The position numbers and the translations under genes were made by a program. 64,000 nucleotides of DNA from Methylobacterium persicinum (lineage in GTDB: Bacteria > Pseudomonadota > Alphaproteobacteria > Rhizobiales > Beijerinckiaceae): positions 248,001-312,000 of the forward strand of contig NZ_BPQX01000011.1 of assembly GCF_022179525.1 (NCBI RefSeq), in the 5' to 3' direction. The notes below the pieces were generated by a model. That model searched no databases. It was not told the origin of the DNA and worked only from the letters and a program-made list of their open reading frames with translations. Shown piece after piece: positions 42,918-50,250 of the stretch. The first letter of the stretch is position 1; the number at the start of each line of letters is the position of its first letter.

Positions 42918-43451
42918 ATGAGAAAAATCACCCTGGCGACGGCGGCCGTCGCCGCGCTTGTGGCGGTCACCGCGCAGGCGCACGGGCCGACGCGGCGCAA
43001 GGTCTCCGAGTCGATCGAGATCAACGCCCCCGCCGACAAGGTCTGGGCCGTGGTCGGCGACTGGAAAGATGCCAGCTGGCTGGAGAACGTCACCAAGACG
43101 GAGACCCAGGGCGACGATCCGTCGAAGTCCAAGCGTGTCCTGACGCTGAAGAACGGCGACACGATCAACGAGACCGGCGGCAAATATAAGCCGGACGACA
43201 AGCTGTTCATGTTCTACATCGACAAGGTCGATGTGAAGGACCTTCCTGCCAACGACTATTCCGGCACCATCACCGTTGAGCCGGCGGGCGACGGCAAGTC
43301 GAAGGTGGAATGGAAGTCGGCCTTCTACCGCGGCTACATGAACAACGATCCGCCGCCGGACCTGAACGACGAGGCGTCCGAGAAGGGCGTGAGCAATTGG
43401 GTGAAGGCCAGCTTGCAGAACCTGAAGAGCAAGGTCGAGAAGGGCTCTTGA
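42918..43451 (+). CDS. MxaD-like SRPBCC family exported protein
   Basis: A 177-residue protein with a signal peptide (MRKITLATAAVAALVAVTAQA) and one SRPBCC/START-like fold (IEINAPADKVWAVVGDWKDA, YSGTITVEPAGDGKSKVEWK). It resembles MxaD, known to aid methanol oxidation through methanol dehydrogenase and cytochrome interaction. GGAGGAG lies upstream of the ATG at 42918. Its stop overlaps the next gene's TTG start. The role is inferred from similarity and from the surrounding C1 genes. Confidence 0.9.
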   Translation: MRKITLATAAVAALVAVTAQAHGPTRRKVSESIEINAPADKVWAVVGDWKDASWLENVTKTETQGDDPSKSKRVLTLKNGDTINETGGKYKPDDKLFMFYIDKVDVKDLPANDYSGTITVEPAGDGKSKVEWKSAFYRGYMNNDPPPDLNDEASEKGVSNWVKASLQNLKSKVEKGS

Positions 43452-44416
43452 GCCGTCCTCGCTTGAGCCCGGCGCCCGCCGCCGGGCTTCTGGCCTTGAT
43501 CGCGTCCCTCGTGCCGGCCTCCGCAGGGCCGGCGCGGGAGGCCATCGTGACGGTGCAATTGGCGAATGCCGTCGAGGTGATCGACCTCGCCGCCGACAGG
43601 GTCGTGCGCCGCATCCCCGTGGACGGGGCGCCGGCGGGAATCGCCCTGTCGCCGGACCGGAGCCGGGCCTACGTGACCCGGCCCGAGGGCCACGGCCTCG
43701 CCGTCCTCGACCTCGATGCCGGCACGGTGCTGACGGAGATCCCCCTTCCCGGCGGCCCCCTCGGTGTGGCGGCGGACCCCCGTGGCGGCAAAGTCTACGT
43801 TGCGGACTGGTACGGCAGCCGCATCTTCGTCCTCACCGAACGGGACGGCGCCCTCACCGCCGACGGCGAGATCGCCGTCGGCCGCTCGCCCTCCGGCATC
43901 GCCGTCAGCCCGGACGGGAAGACCCTCTACGTCGCCAACCGCGAGGCCGACACGGTCTCCGTGGTGGATGCGAGCACTCGGCGGGAAACGGCGGTCATCC
44001 CCGTGGGGCACCACCCCTTCGGCATCACCCTCGATGCCGCGGCCGGCCGGGCCTACACCGCCAATGTCACGGGCGACGACGTGTCGGTGATCGATGTGGC
44101 GGCGGGGAAGGAGGTCGGCCGGGTCCCCACCGGAAAGCGGCCGTATGTCGTGGCTCTCCTGAACGGGCGCGGCTTCGTCACCAACCAGTATGCGGACAGC
44201 GTCACCGCCTTCGATCTCGCGACGCTCAAGCCCCTGGCCGAGATCGATGTCGGCGACCATCCGGAGGGAATCGCCGCCGATCCGGCGACGAACCGGCTCT
44301 ACGTGGCCGACTGGGGCGACAACCGGCTCACGGTGATCGACGCGGGAAGCCTCAAGACCGTGGAAAAGGTTGCCACCGGCAACGGCCCCCGAGCCTTCGG
44401 CGATTTCCTGCGCTGA
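43448..44416 (+). CDS. second YVTN beta-propeller exported protein
   Basis: About 322 residues with a signal peptide (LSPAPAAGLLALIASLVPASAG) and seven-bladed YVTN repeats: AYVTRPEGHGLAVLDL, VYVADWYGSRIFVLTE, LYVANREADTVSVVDA, AYTANVTGDDVSVIDV and LYVADWGDNRLTVIDA. A TTG at 43448 overlaps the SRPBCC stop and has a GAGAAGGG ribosome-binding site, so I chose it. Similar to LutB of the divergent cluster but clearly a different protein. It is the last gene of the plus-strand arm. Function unknown. Confidence 0.9.
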   Translation: MSRPRLSPAPAAGLLALIASLVPASAGPAREAIVTVQLANAVEVIDLAADRVVRRIPVDGAPAGIALSPDRSRAYVTRPEGHGLAVLDLDAGTVLTEIPLPGGPLGVAADPRGGKVYVADWYGSRIFVLTERDGALTADGEIAVGRSPSGIAVSPDGKTLYVANREADTVSVVDASTRRETAVIPVGHHPFGITLDAAAGRAYTANVTGDDVSVIDVAAGKEVGRVPTGKRPYVVALLNGRGFVTNQYADSVTAFDLATLKPLAEIDVGDHPEGIAADPATNRLYVADWGDNRLTVIDAGSLKTVEKVATGNGPRAFGDFLR

Positions 44417-44594
44417 ACGCTCGAAAGAGGGTCGGGCATCCAAGGCGGCTTCCCTTCTCCCCGTCTTGCGAGGAGAGGGCCGCGACGACCCCGTCGTCGG
44501 CGCGGCGAGGCGGCAGCCGGGGGTGAGGGCGGGGATGCCGGAGGAGTCTCGTCCGTCCGGCCCCCTCACCGCCGCTCCGGCTTCGCCTTCGCTC

Positions 44595-44646
44595 CCCACG
44601 GACACGACAAGGCGTCCGTGGGCCTCTCCCCGCAGGCGGGGAGAGG
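44595..44646. repeat. tandem hairpin element in convergent gap
   Basis: Two hairpins: CCCACGGAC (44595-44603) with GTCCGTGGG (44614-44622), then CCTCTCCCC (44623-44631) with GGGGAGAGG (44638-44646). The wider gap (44440-44650) also holds CGACGAC/GTCGTCG at 44482-44498, giving a highly structured dispersed repeat that may also terminate both convergent units. Confidence 0.65.
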
Positions 44647-44652
44647 GGAACC

Positions 44653-44856
44653 CTACCCCTCGGCGTGGCGCTGCGGCGCCCGGCGATAGGCGGCCCGGGC
44701 GGCGACGAGGGCGCTCCCGTATTGGAGGACGCTGTTCTCGCAGAGGATCTGCGGGCCGAGATGCGCCTCCAGCAGCCACCGCGTCGCGGCGTTGAGCAAC
44801 ATCAGCGTGAGGCAGAAAGCGGCGGCGGCGAGGAGCGTGGCGACGAATTCCGGCAT
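44653..44856 (-). CDS. small single-pass membrane protein
   Basis: A 67-residue protein with one N-terminal helix (MPEFVATLLAAAAFCLTLMLL) and a C-terminal cytoplasmic region rich in Arg. No family is recognised. It sits downstream of the alpha/beta hydrolase gene on the same strand, 97 nt away. The start is the first ATG of the helix. Codon use is consistent with coding. Confidence 0.62.
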   Translation of the reverse strand: MPEFVATLLAAAAFCLTLMLLNAATRWLLEAHLGPQILCENSVLQYGSALVAARAAYRRAPQRHAEG

Positions 44857-44942
44857 GGCGCGTCCCCTTCGGTGCGCGTTCACGCACGGTCGGCGCAGGC
44901 CGCCGTGCCGGCAAAGCTTAGCAAAGCCTGGGCCAGTAGCCA

Positions 44943-44953
44943 GGGGGGGGGGG
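44943..44953. repeat. run of 11 G immediately after an alpha/beta hydrolase stop codon
   Basis: An uninterrupted poly-G tract directly abuts the stop codon at 44954-44956 (minus strand). Such tracts can slip, but the location outside the coding sequence makes phase variation of this protein unlikely. A sequencing or assembly length error is possible. Confidence 0.75.
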
Positions 44954-46099
44954 TCAGTGCCGGCCCACCTCGGCACCGTTCGCCACGGCCGGAGCCTTTG
45001 TCGGCTTGGGAACCTCCACCGCGAGGCGCTTCACCGGCCAGCCGTCGCTCCACCGCTCCATATCCGCAAGACGCGGGTTGCCCTTCAACGACACGGCGTC
45101 CGCCCCCGAGAAGGCCGCGGCCGCGGCGAGGTCGAAAGTCTTCCAGAAACCGAGATAGTCGAGGGCGTCGGCCCGGGCGATGTTGATCTGCGAGACCAGC
45201 GTCTGCTGTTCGCCGGTGAGGGCCATCTCGGCCGACCAGCGGAACGGCGGGGGCTTGGGCGCATCCTTGGGTTCGGGCGGCATCTTGATCGCCCCCGCGT
45301 CGAAGGCGGTATCGAGGCCGGCGGGCGCGGCAAGGGTGGCGGTCAGGGCGGGGAAGCCGTGGTCGTCGGACAGGGCGCGGACGAAGAGCTTGCGCTCGGA
45401 GGGGACGGCGCTCGCCTCGCGCAGGAGCCGGCGCGAGGCGAGGTCGGCCGCGCGGGCATCCTTGTCGCCGACCATCGCGACGATCAGAGTCTCCGGGGCG
45501 ATCCTGTCCAGGCCGTCCAGGGGGATGCCGCGGGACTTCGGCCCGCTGGCGATGCCGCCGGGCGTCGCCGCGAAGATCAGCTTCGGAACGGGCGAACCTT
45601 CCTTCGCGGCCGATGCGGCGAGGTCCATTGCCAGGGGCGCCCCGGCGAGGTGGCCGATCATCGCGACGCGCCCGGTATCGGGCTTCGCCTCCTGGTCCCC
45701 GGCGATCTCCGTGAAGGCGGCCTTGACCAGCGCCTCGGCCACAGCAGGCGCGTCGGAGGGTTTGGTCCGGTTCACTTCCTGGAAGCGGGGGAACAGCACG
45801 AGCCAGCCCTGCCGGGCGAGATGGTCGATCCAGGCGCCGTAGCTCTGCGGGTTCACCGCCCCCCACCCGTGAAGGAAGACCGCCACGGGCCGGCCGGCCT
45901 CAGGCGCGGATCCGGCGGCATAGAAGGCGTAGGTCGGCGCGCTCGGGCGGCCCAAAGCCCGCTTCACGATCGTCACCTTGCGATCCCCGACGCCGCCAGG
46001 CCCTTCGCTGGGCTGGGCAGGAGGGCTGGCCGCCTGGGCAGCGCACGAAGCAGCCACGAAGGCCGCAGCGAGCGTCGCACGGAGGACTTTCAAACGCAT
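44954..46099 (-). CDS. alpha/beta hydrolase-fold exported protein with substituted nucleophile
   Basis: A 381-residue exported protein. A signal peptide (MRLKVLRATLAAAFVAASCAAQA) is followed by an alpha/beta-hydrolase region (VAVFLHGWGAVNPQSYGAWI; GRVAMIGHLAGAPLA; MVGDKDARA; SDDHGFPAL). The expected GxSxG nucleophile elbow reads G-H-L-A-G, so the catalytic serine is replaced by leucine. Asp and His candidates are retained. It may be a pseudo-enzyme or a sensor. A 47-residue C-terminal tail has no known match. The start at 46099 has a signal peptide immediately after it. Confidence 0.88.
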   Translation of the reverse strand: MRLKVLRATLAAAFVAASCAAQAASPPAQPSEGPGGVGDRKVTIVKRALGRPSAPTYAFYAAGSAPEAGRPVAVFLHGWGAVNPQSYGAWIDHLARQGWLVLFPRFQEVNRTKPSDAPAVAEALVKAAFTEIAGDQEAKPDTGRVAMIGHLAGAPLAMDLAASAAKEGSPVPKLIFAATPGGIASGPKSRGIPLDGLDRIAPETLIVAMVGDKDARAADLASRRLLREASAVPSERKLFVRALSDDHGFPALTATLAAPAGLDTAFDAGAIKMPPEPKDAPKPPPFRWSAEMALTGEQQTLVSQINIARADALDYLGFWKTFDLAAAAAFSGADAVSLKGNPRLADMERWSDGWPVKRLAVEVPKPTKAPAVANGAEVGRH

Positions 46100-46198
46100 G
46101 GCGGCCTCGATCGGAAGATATCCCCAGGCCGGGTCGTACCGGTGGTTGTCCCCATAACAGATTCGCGGTGTTTGGCGATGGAGCCGGGGCGACCGGTC

Positions 46199-46393
46199 TC
46201 AGGAGGCCGCGGAGTCCGGCTGGGCACCGTCGAGCCTGTCCAGGAGCGCGAGCAGCCTTTCTGGCATCGCGTTCCCCTCCGTGTCGATGTTGTCGCGCAG
46301 CACATCGCCGATCACCGCCGCGACCAGCCCGTCCCGGGATCGATCCCTGAAGCATCCGAGGGAGTCAGCATGGTTTTCGGCGACGACGTTCAT
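46199..46393 (-). CDS. NepR-like anti-sigma factor
   Basis: A 64-residue protein. The core VAAVIGDVLRDNIDTEGNAMPERLLALLDRLD fits the NepR pattern (IGxxLRxxY...PxRxxxLLxxLD), although the usual Tyr is replaced by Ile or Asn. NepR proteins bind the sigma factor EcfG and are displaced by phosphorylated PhyR in the alphaproteobacterial general stress response. It lies downstream of a single-domain response regulator (46526-46972), the arrangement expected if that regulator modulates a NepR paralogue. The start is the ATG at 46393; the frame continues upstream. Short length keeps the confidence moderate. Confidence 0.6.
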   Translation of the reverse strand: MNVVAENHADSLGCFRDRSRDGLVAAVIGDVLRDNIDTEGNAMPERLLALLDRLDGAQPDSAAS

Positions 46394-46525
46394 GGCATTC
46401 GATCGGAGACTGGATTGGCCGCTCGCGGCACGATGCGTTGAGGGAAAGTCACGAACGCGGGATCGGTCCGAAAGTTGCACGATCATCTCCCGCATTGGAC
46501 CATGTCCGGCGCGCTGCCGGGCCGT

Positions 46526-46972
46526 TCACACCTGCTGCTGGAACTTGCCGGGAGGGCCGATGATCTCAGGGCCACCGGCATTCGGCGGACGTCCCGCCGC
46601 CTCCTGCACCCAGGCCAGGATGTCTTCGGCGCGCCAGGGTTTCGGGATGAACGTCGCCGACACGCGCAGGTCACTCGGCTGGTCGCCGGCATCACCGGAG
46701 GTCAGCAACACCCGCACCCTCGGCCATGTGACACCGATGATCCGAGCGAGCTCGAACCCCCCGATGGGACCCGGCGTCCGCACGTCCGAAAAGACGACGC
46801 TCACCTCATCCGCCCGGTCGTTGAGGATGGACAGGGCCCGGTCGGCGGTTTCTGCCTCGATGACCGTAAAGCCGGTATCCTCCAGCAAAGTGGCCGCGAG
46901 AAAGCGCTCGTCGGGCTGATCCTCCACGACGAGAATGACGGGCTTTCGTCCAGGCTGTCGCGCGTCGCTCAT
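46526..46972 (-). CDS. single-domain response regulator
   Basis: A 148-residue receiver protein. Visible are the acidic pocket VILVVEDQPDERFL, the phospho-acceptor Asp in VVFSDVRTPG, the switch Ser/Thr in VLLTSGDAG and the conserved Lys in FIPKPW. The C-terminal 25 residues are low complexity. No output domain. It shares a strand with the NepR-like gene downstream and could belong to a stress-response circuit. Confidence 0.92.
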   Translation of the reverse strand: MSDARQPGRKPVILVVEDQPDERFLAATLLEDTGFTVIEAETADRALSILNDRADEVSVVFSDVRTPGPIGGFELARIIGVTWPRVRVLLTSGDAGDQPSDLRVSATFIPKPWRAEDILAWVQEAAGRPPNAGGPEIIGPPGKFQQQV

Positions 46973-47207
46973 CGAGCCGCTTATCCACTAGGTCTGAACG
47001 GCGGACGCGGCGATCGGTTCATCGAAAGGTTCGTCGCACCCACCGGACCCGCGCAGGCACAGATCCTCCCTGCTTCATCGCACACTCGACTGCATAGGGC
47101 CGTGTCATTCCGAACACAGCAGACGTGGAACGCCTGGACGACTTTGTGGCAGCCAAGTGCAGAACTGCAATCAGCGGGGGATGGCCGCTTATAGCAGTGA
47201 TCCCCCG

Positions 47208-48077
47208 TTAGACGCCGTGCGCCTTGAGGAAGGCCAGCGCCCGCCGCCAGCCGTCCTCGGCCGCGTCTTTCCGGTAGCTCGGGCGGTAGTCGGCGTGGAA
47301 CCCGTGGGGGGCCTCGGGATAAACCACGAGTTCGACGCTCTTGCCCGCGGCCTTGGCCGCATCCCGGGCCTCCTCCACCGACGCCACCGGGATCCCCGTA
47401 TCCGCCCCGCCATAGAGGGCAAGGAGCGGTGCGTGGATCTCGCCCGCCACGTCGCCGGCAGTCCGCGGCTGGATCGCCGTCCGCTCGCCACCGACAGGAC
47501 CGTACCAGGCCACAGCCGCCTTCAGATCGGTCCGGTGCGCGTCATAGAGCCAGACCGCCCGGCCGCCCCGGCACCATCCCATCACGGCGAGGCGTCCGGC
47601 ATCGCCCTTCGCGGCGGTGGTCGCCCAGGCGACGGTCGCGTCGAGGTCGCCGATCCACTGCGCGTCGGGCGTCTTGGAGATCACCTCGGAGATGATCTGC
47701 TTCACGTCTGTCATCTTGGAGAGGTCGCCTTGGCGGGCGTAGAGTTCCGGCGCCACGGCGCAGTAGCCAGCCTTGGCGAGGCGGCGGCAGATGTCCTTGA
47801 TGTACTCGTGGACCCCGAAGATCTCTTCGACGACGAGGACCACCGGGAACGGGCCCTCGCCCTTCGGCACGGCCCTGTAGGCGGGCATCGGCCCGTCGCC
47901 CGCCGGGATCGCCACCTCCCCGGCCTCGATCCCCTCGGCATCGGTGTGGATCACCTGCGCCTCGACGCGGGTCGTGGCCAGCGTCAGGCCGCTCATCAGG
48001 CTCGTCATCACGAAGCCCCGCCGCGACAGGTGCGACGGAATGAGACCGTCGAGACCGGCATTGTCATCATCCCGCAT
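47208..48077 (-). CDS. dienelactone hydrolase family protein, Tat-exported
   Basis: A 289-residue protein with a twin-arginine signal (LSRRGFVMTSLMSGLTLA). The hydrolase fold includes PVVLVVEEIFGVHEYIKD, the nucleophile elbow GWCRGG with the Cys nucleophile of dienelactone hydrolases, Asp in ALYGGADTGIP and His in PEAPHGFHADY. Export of a DLH-type enzyme is common in Methylobacterium. The substrate is unknown. Confidence 0.92.
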   Translation of the reverse strand: MRDDDNAGLDGLIPSHLSRRGFVMTSLMSGLTLATTRVEAQVIHTDAEGIEAGEVAIPAGDGPMPAYRAVPKGEGPFPVVLVVEEIFGVHEYIKDICRRLAKAGYCAVAPELYARQGDLSKMTDVKQIISEVISKTPDAQWIGDLDATVAWATTAAKGDAGRLAVMGWCRGGRAVWLYDAHRTDLKAAVAWYGPVGGERTAIQPRTAGDVAGEIHAPLLALYGGADTGIPVASVEEARDAAKAAGKSVELVVYPEAPHGFHADYRPSYRKDAAEDGWRRALAFLKAHGV

Positions 48078-48131
48078 ATCAACCCTCGGTTGTCCTCGTG
48101 ACGAAGGGCTAGCCGGCCCGGGCGGGTGCGG

Positions 48132-49073
48132 TCAAACCGGCGGAGCGGTTCGGGCTGCTTCTCCCGATCGTTCCAGCGCGGCAGCCTGTCGCGCCCGCAT
48201 CCGCGCCTGGAGCTGGCTGCGGCGGGCGGCGATGGCGGTGCCGTTGATCTCGCCGCCGAACAGGAACATCGCGGCGAGCCAGTAGAGGAACACGAGGAAC
48301 ACCATCGCCGTGGCGAGGCCGCCATAGGTCGAGGCGTAGGCGTTGGAGAAGCGCTCGAGGTAGAATCCGAAGCCGAGGCCGGCGAGGAACCACAGGACCA
48401 GGGTCACGGCGATGCCCGGGAGGACCGAGGCGATGGACCGGCGCCCGGCCGCCACGAACTTGTGGGCGATGACCAGCACGAAGGCCAGCAGGAGGGCGGT
48501 GACGGCGATCCGCCCGATGGCGACCGTCAACCCGAGGGGTTCGAGCCCCGGCGCCACGAGGATCAGCCGGCTCCAGATCAGCGGTCCGAGGACCACCAGA
48601 AGGGCGAAGGCCAGAATCGCGAAGGCGCCGCAGACGACGTAGCCGATGGATTCGAGGCGGGTCAGCCACCAGGGCCGGCTCTCCCGCAGCCCATAGGCGC
48701 GGTTGAGCCCAACCCGGAGACTCTCGACGCCCGACGAGGAAAAGTAGAGGGCGAACAGGGCGCCCAGGGTCAGCACGCCCCCGCGCTGGGTGGTGAGCAC
48801 CCGGTGGACCTCCGAGACGATGGGCGAGGCGATTTCCCGGGGCCATGCCTCGAAGATCAGCGTGCCGGCCTCGTCCGCGAGGGACGCGGTGCCGAACAGG
48901 CCAGCGAGCGCCGCCAGGAGAATCAAAAACGGGAACAGGGACGTCAGGATCGAGAGGGCGATGTGGCTGGCGATCGCCCAGCCGTCATGGGAGACGAACC
49001 GCTGCGCGGCGAGCCCTGCGATGCCGAGACCTTTGCGAACTGTGTTCACGGGTTCGGAACGCCCTCTCCGCAT
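48132..49073 (-). CDS. YihY/virulence factor BrkB family membrane protein
   Basis: A 313-residue protein with six predicted helices. The family segments are SHIALSILTSLFPFLILLAALAG, FALYFSSSGVESLRVGLNRAYG, VLWFLAGLGFGFYL and VFLVFLYWLAAMFLFGGEING. The start is the ATG at 49073; a GTG nine codons downstream (VNTVRKGLG) is an alternative. Function of the YihY family is undefined; the RNase BN assignment of older literature is obsolete. It lies 54 nt upstream of the dienelactone hydrolase gene. Confidence 0.92.
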   Translation of the reverse strand: MRRGRSEPVNTVRKGLGIAGLAAQRFVSHDGWAIASHIALSILTSLFPFLILLAALAGLFGTASLADEAGTLIFEAWPREIASPIVSEVHRVLTTQRGGVLTLGALFALYFSSSGVESLRVGLNRAYGLRESRPWWLTRLESIGYVVCGAFAILAFALLVVLGPLIWSRLILVAPGLEPLGLTVAIGRIAVTALLLAFVLVIAHKFVAAGRRSIASVLPGIAVTLVLWFLAGLGFGFYLERFSNAYASTYGGLATAMVFLVFLYWLAAMFLFGGEINGTAIAARRSQLQARMRARQAAALERSGEAARTAPPV

Positions 49074-49263
49074 CACCGCGCCGTCGATGGCGGGGCGAGG
49101 CAGCCCCCGTCAACGCCGCATGCCCCGACTCGAGCCTTTGGCCACAGGGTGACGCCTTCGTGCAACGCCGCGATGCGCAGGTCGAATGGATGCGGCGGTT
49201 GCCAGAACGGAACGGCCATGTTTGGCGGTGGTGGGCCTGCCGCCCTCCGTCCAGCGAGCGCCT

Positions 49264-50160
49264 GTGAGTCCGTCGCGTCCCCCCACCGAGCCCTCGCTCG
49301 CCGCTGGCCTCGTGCCGCGCCTGTTCGTCCTGATCTGGTCGACGGGCTTCATCTCGGCCCGGGCGGCCGTACCGCATGCGGACCCGCTGCTCTTCACCGC
49401 CCTCCGGTTCAGCTGCGTTGCGCTGATCCTAGGGATCATCGCCGTGGCGGCAGGGGCGCGCTTCCCGGCGGGATGGAGCGGCTGGCGGGGGCCCCTCGTC
49501 GCCGGGTTCCTGATGCAGGGGGTCTACCTCTCGGGCACCTTCATCGCCATCGGGCTCGGTCTGCCTGCGGGAATTGCCGCCCTGGTGGGGAGCCTCCAGC
49601 CGCTGCTCACCGCCTCCCTGGCCGGACCGCTCCTCGGCGAGCGGGTCAGCCGGCGGCGGGCGGTGGGAATCGGACTCGGGTTCCTCGGCGCCGGACTGGT
49701 GCTCGCCCCGAAGCTCGGGGCGACCGATCCTTCCGGGATCCCGGCCGGGGCACTCGCCATCTCGTTCGGCTCCGTTGTCGCCCTGACCCTCGGCACCCTC
49801 TGGCAGAAGCGCACGGGCGGCGGTGGGGACCTCCTGGCGAACGCCGTCCTCCAGTTCCTCGGCGGCACCGCCTGTGCCGCCCCCGTGGCCCTCCTGCTCG
49901 GCCACGGCAGGTTCGACCCCGTGGCACCCCTGTGGCTGAGCCTCGCCTGGGCGATCCTCGTCAATTCCGTGACGGGGGTGCTGCTGTTCCTTTACCTGAT
50001 CCGCCGGGGTGCCGTGGCCGGCGTCGCCTCCCTGTTCTTCCTCGTGCCCCCCGTCTCGGCCGCGCTCGGCTACGTCCTGTTCGGCGAGACGCTGACCGGG
50101 ATGCAGGTGGGAGGCATGGCGGTGGCGGCCCTCGGCGTGGCGGTGGCGAACCGCGGCTGA
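49264..50160 (+). CDS. EamA/DMT-family transporter
   Basis: A 298-residue drug/metabolite transporter with ten predicted helices in two EamA repeats. Segments are LFVLIWSTGFISARAAVPHADP, PAGIAALVGSLQPLLTASLAGP, AGALAISFGSVVALTLGTL and VAGVASLFFLVPPVSAALGYVLFGE. The substrate is unknown; members export amino acids or metabolites. A GTG at 49264 was chosen as start because the upstream in-frame residues do not fit the family. Confidence 0.9.
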   Translation: MSPSRPPTEPSLAAGLVPRLFVLIWSTGFISARAAVPHADPLLFTALRFSCVALILGIIAVAAGARFPAGWSGWRGPLVAGFLMQGVYLSGTFIAIGLGLPAGIAALVGSLQPLLTASLAGPLLGERVSRRRAVGIGLGFLGAGLVLAPKLGATDPSGIPAGALAISFGSVVALTLGTLWQKRTGGGGDLLANAVLQFLGGTACAAPVALLLGHGRFDPVAPLWLSLAWAILVNSVTGVLLFLYLIRRGAVAGVASLFFLVPPVSAALGYVLFGETLTGMQVGGMAVAALGVAVANRG

Positions 50161-50250
50161 AGGACCGGAACGTCGCGCCCGGCAACCGGAACGGCCCGAG
50201 CGACTTGTCCGCCCGGGGCGCAGGGGCGCCCGGCAGGAGTGACGCCAGCC

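Noticed and set aside
44943-44953. Poly-G tract as a phase-variation switch
   Set aside because: It lies outside the coding frame, directly after the stop codon, so slippage would not alter the protein.
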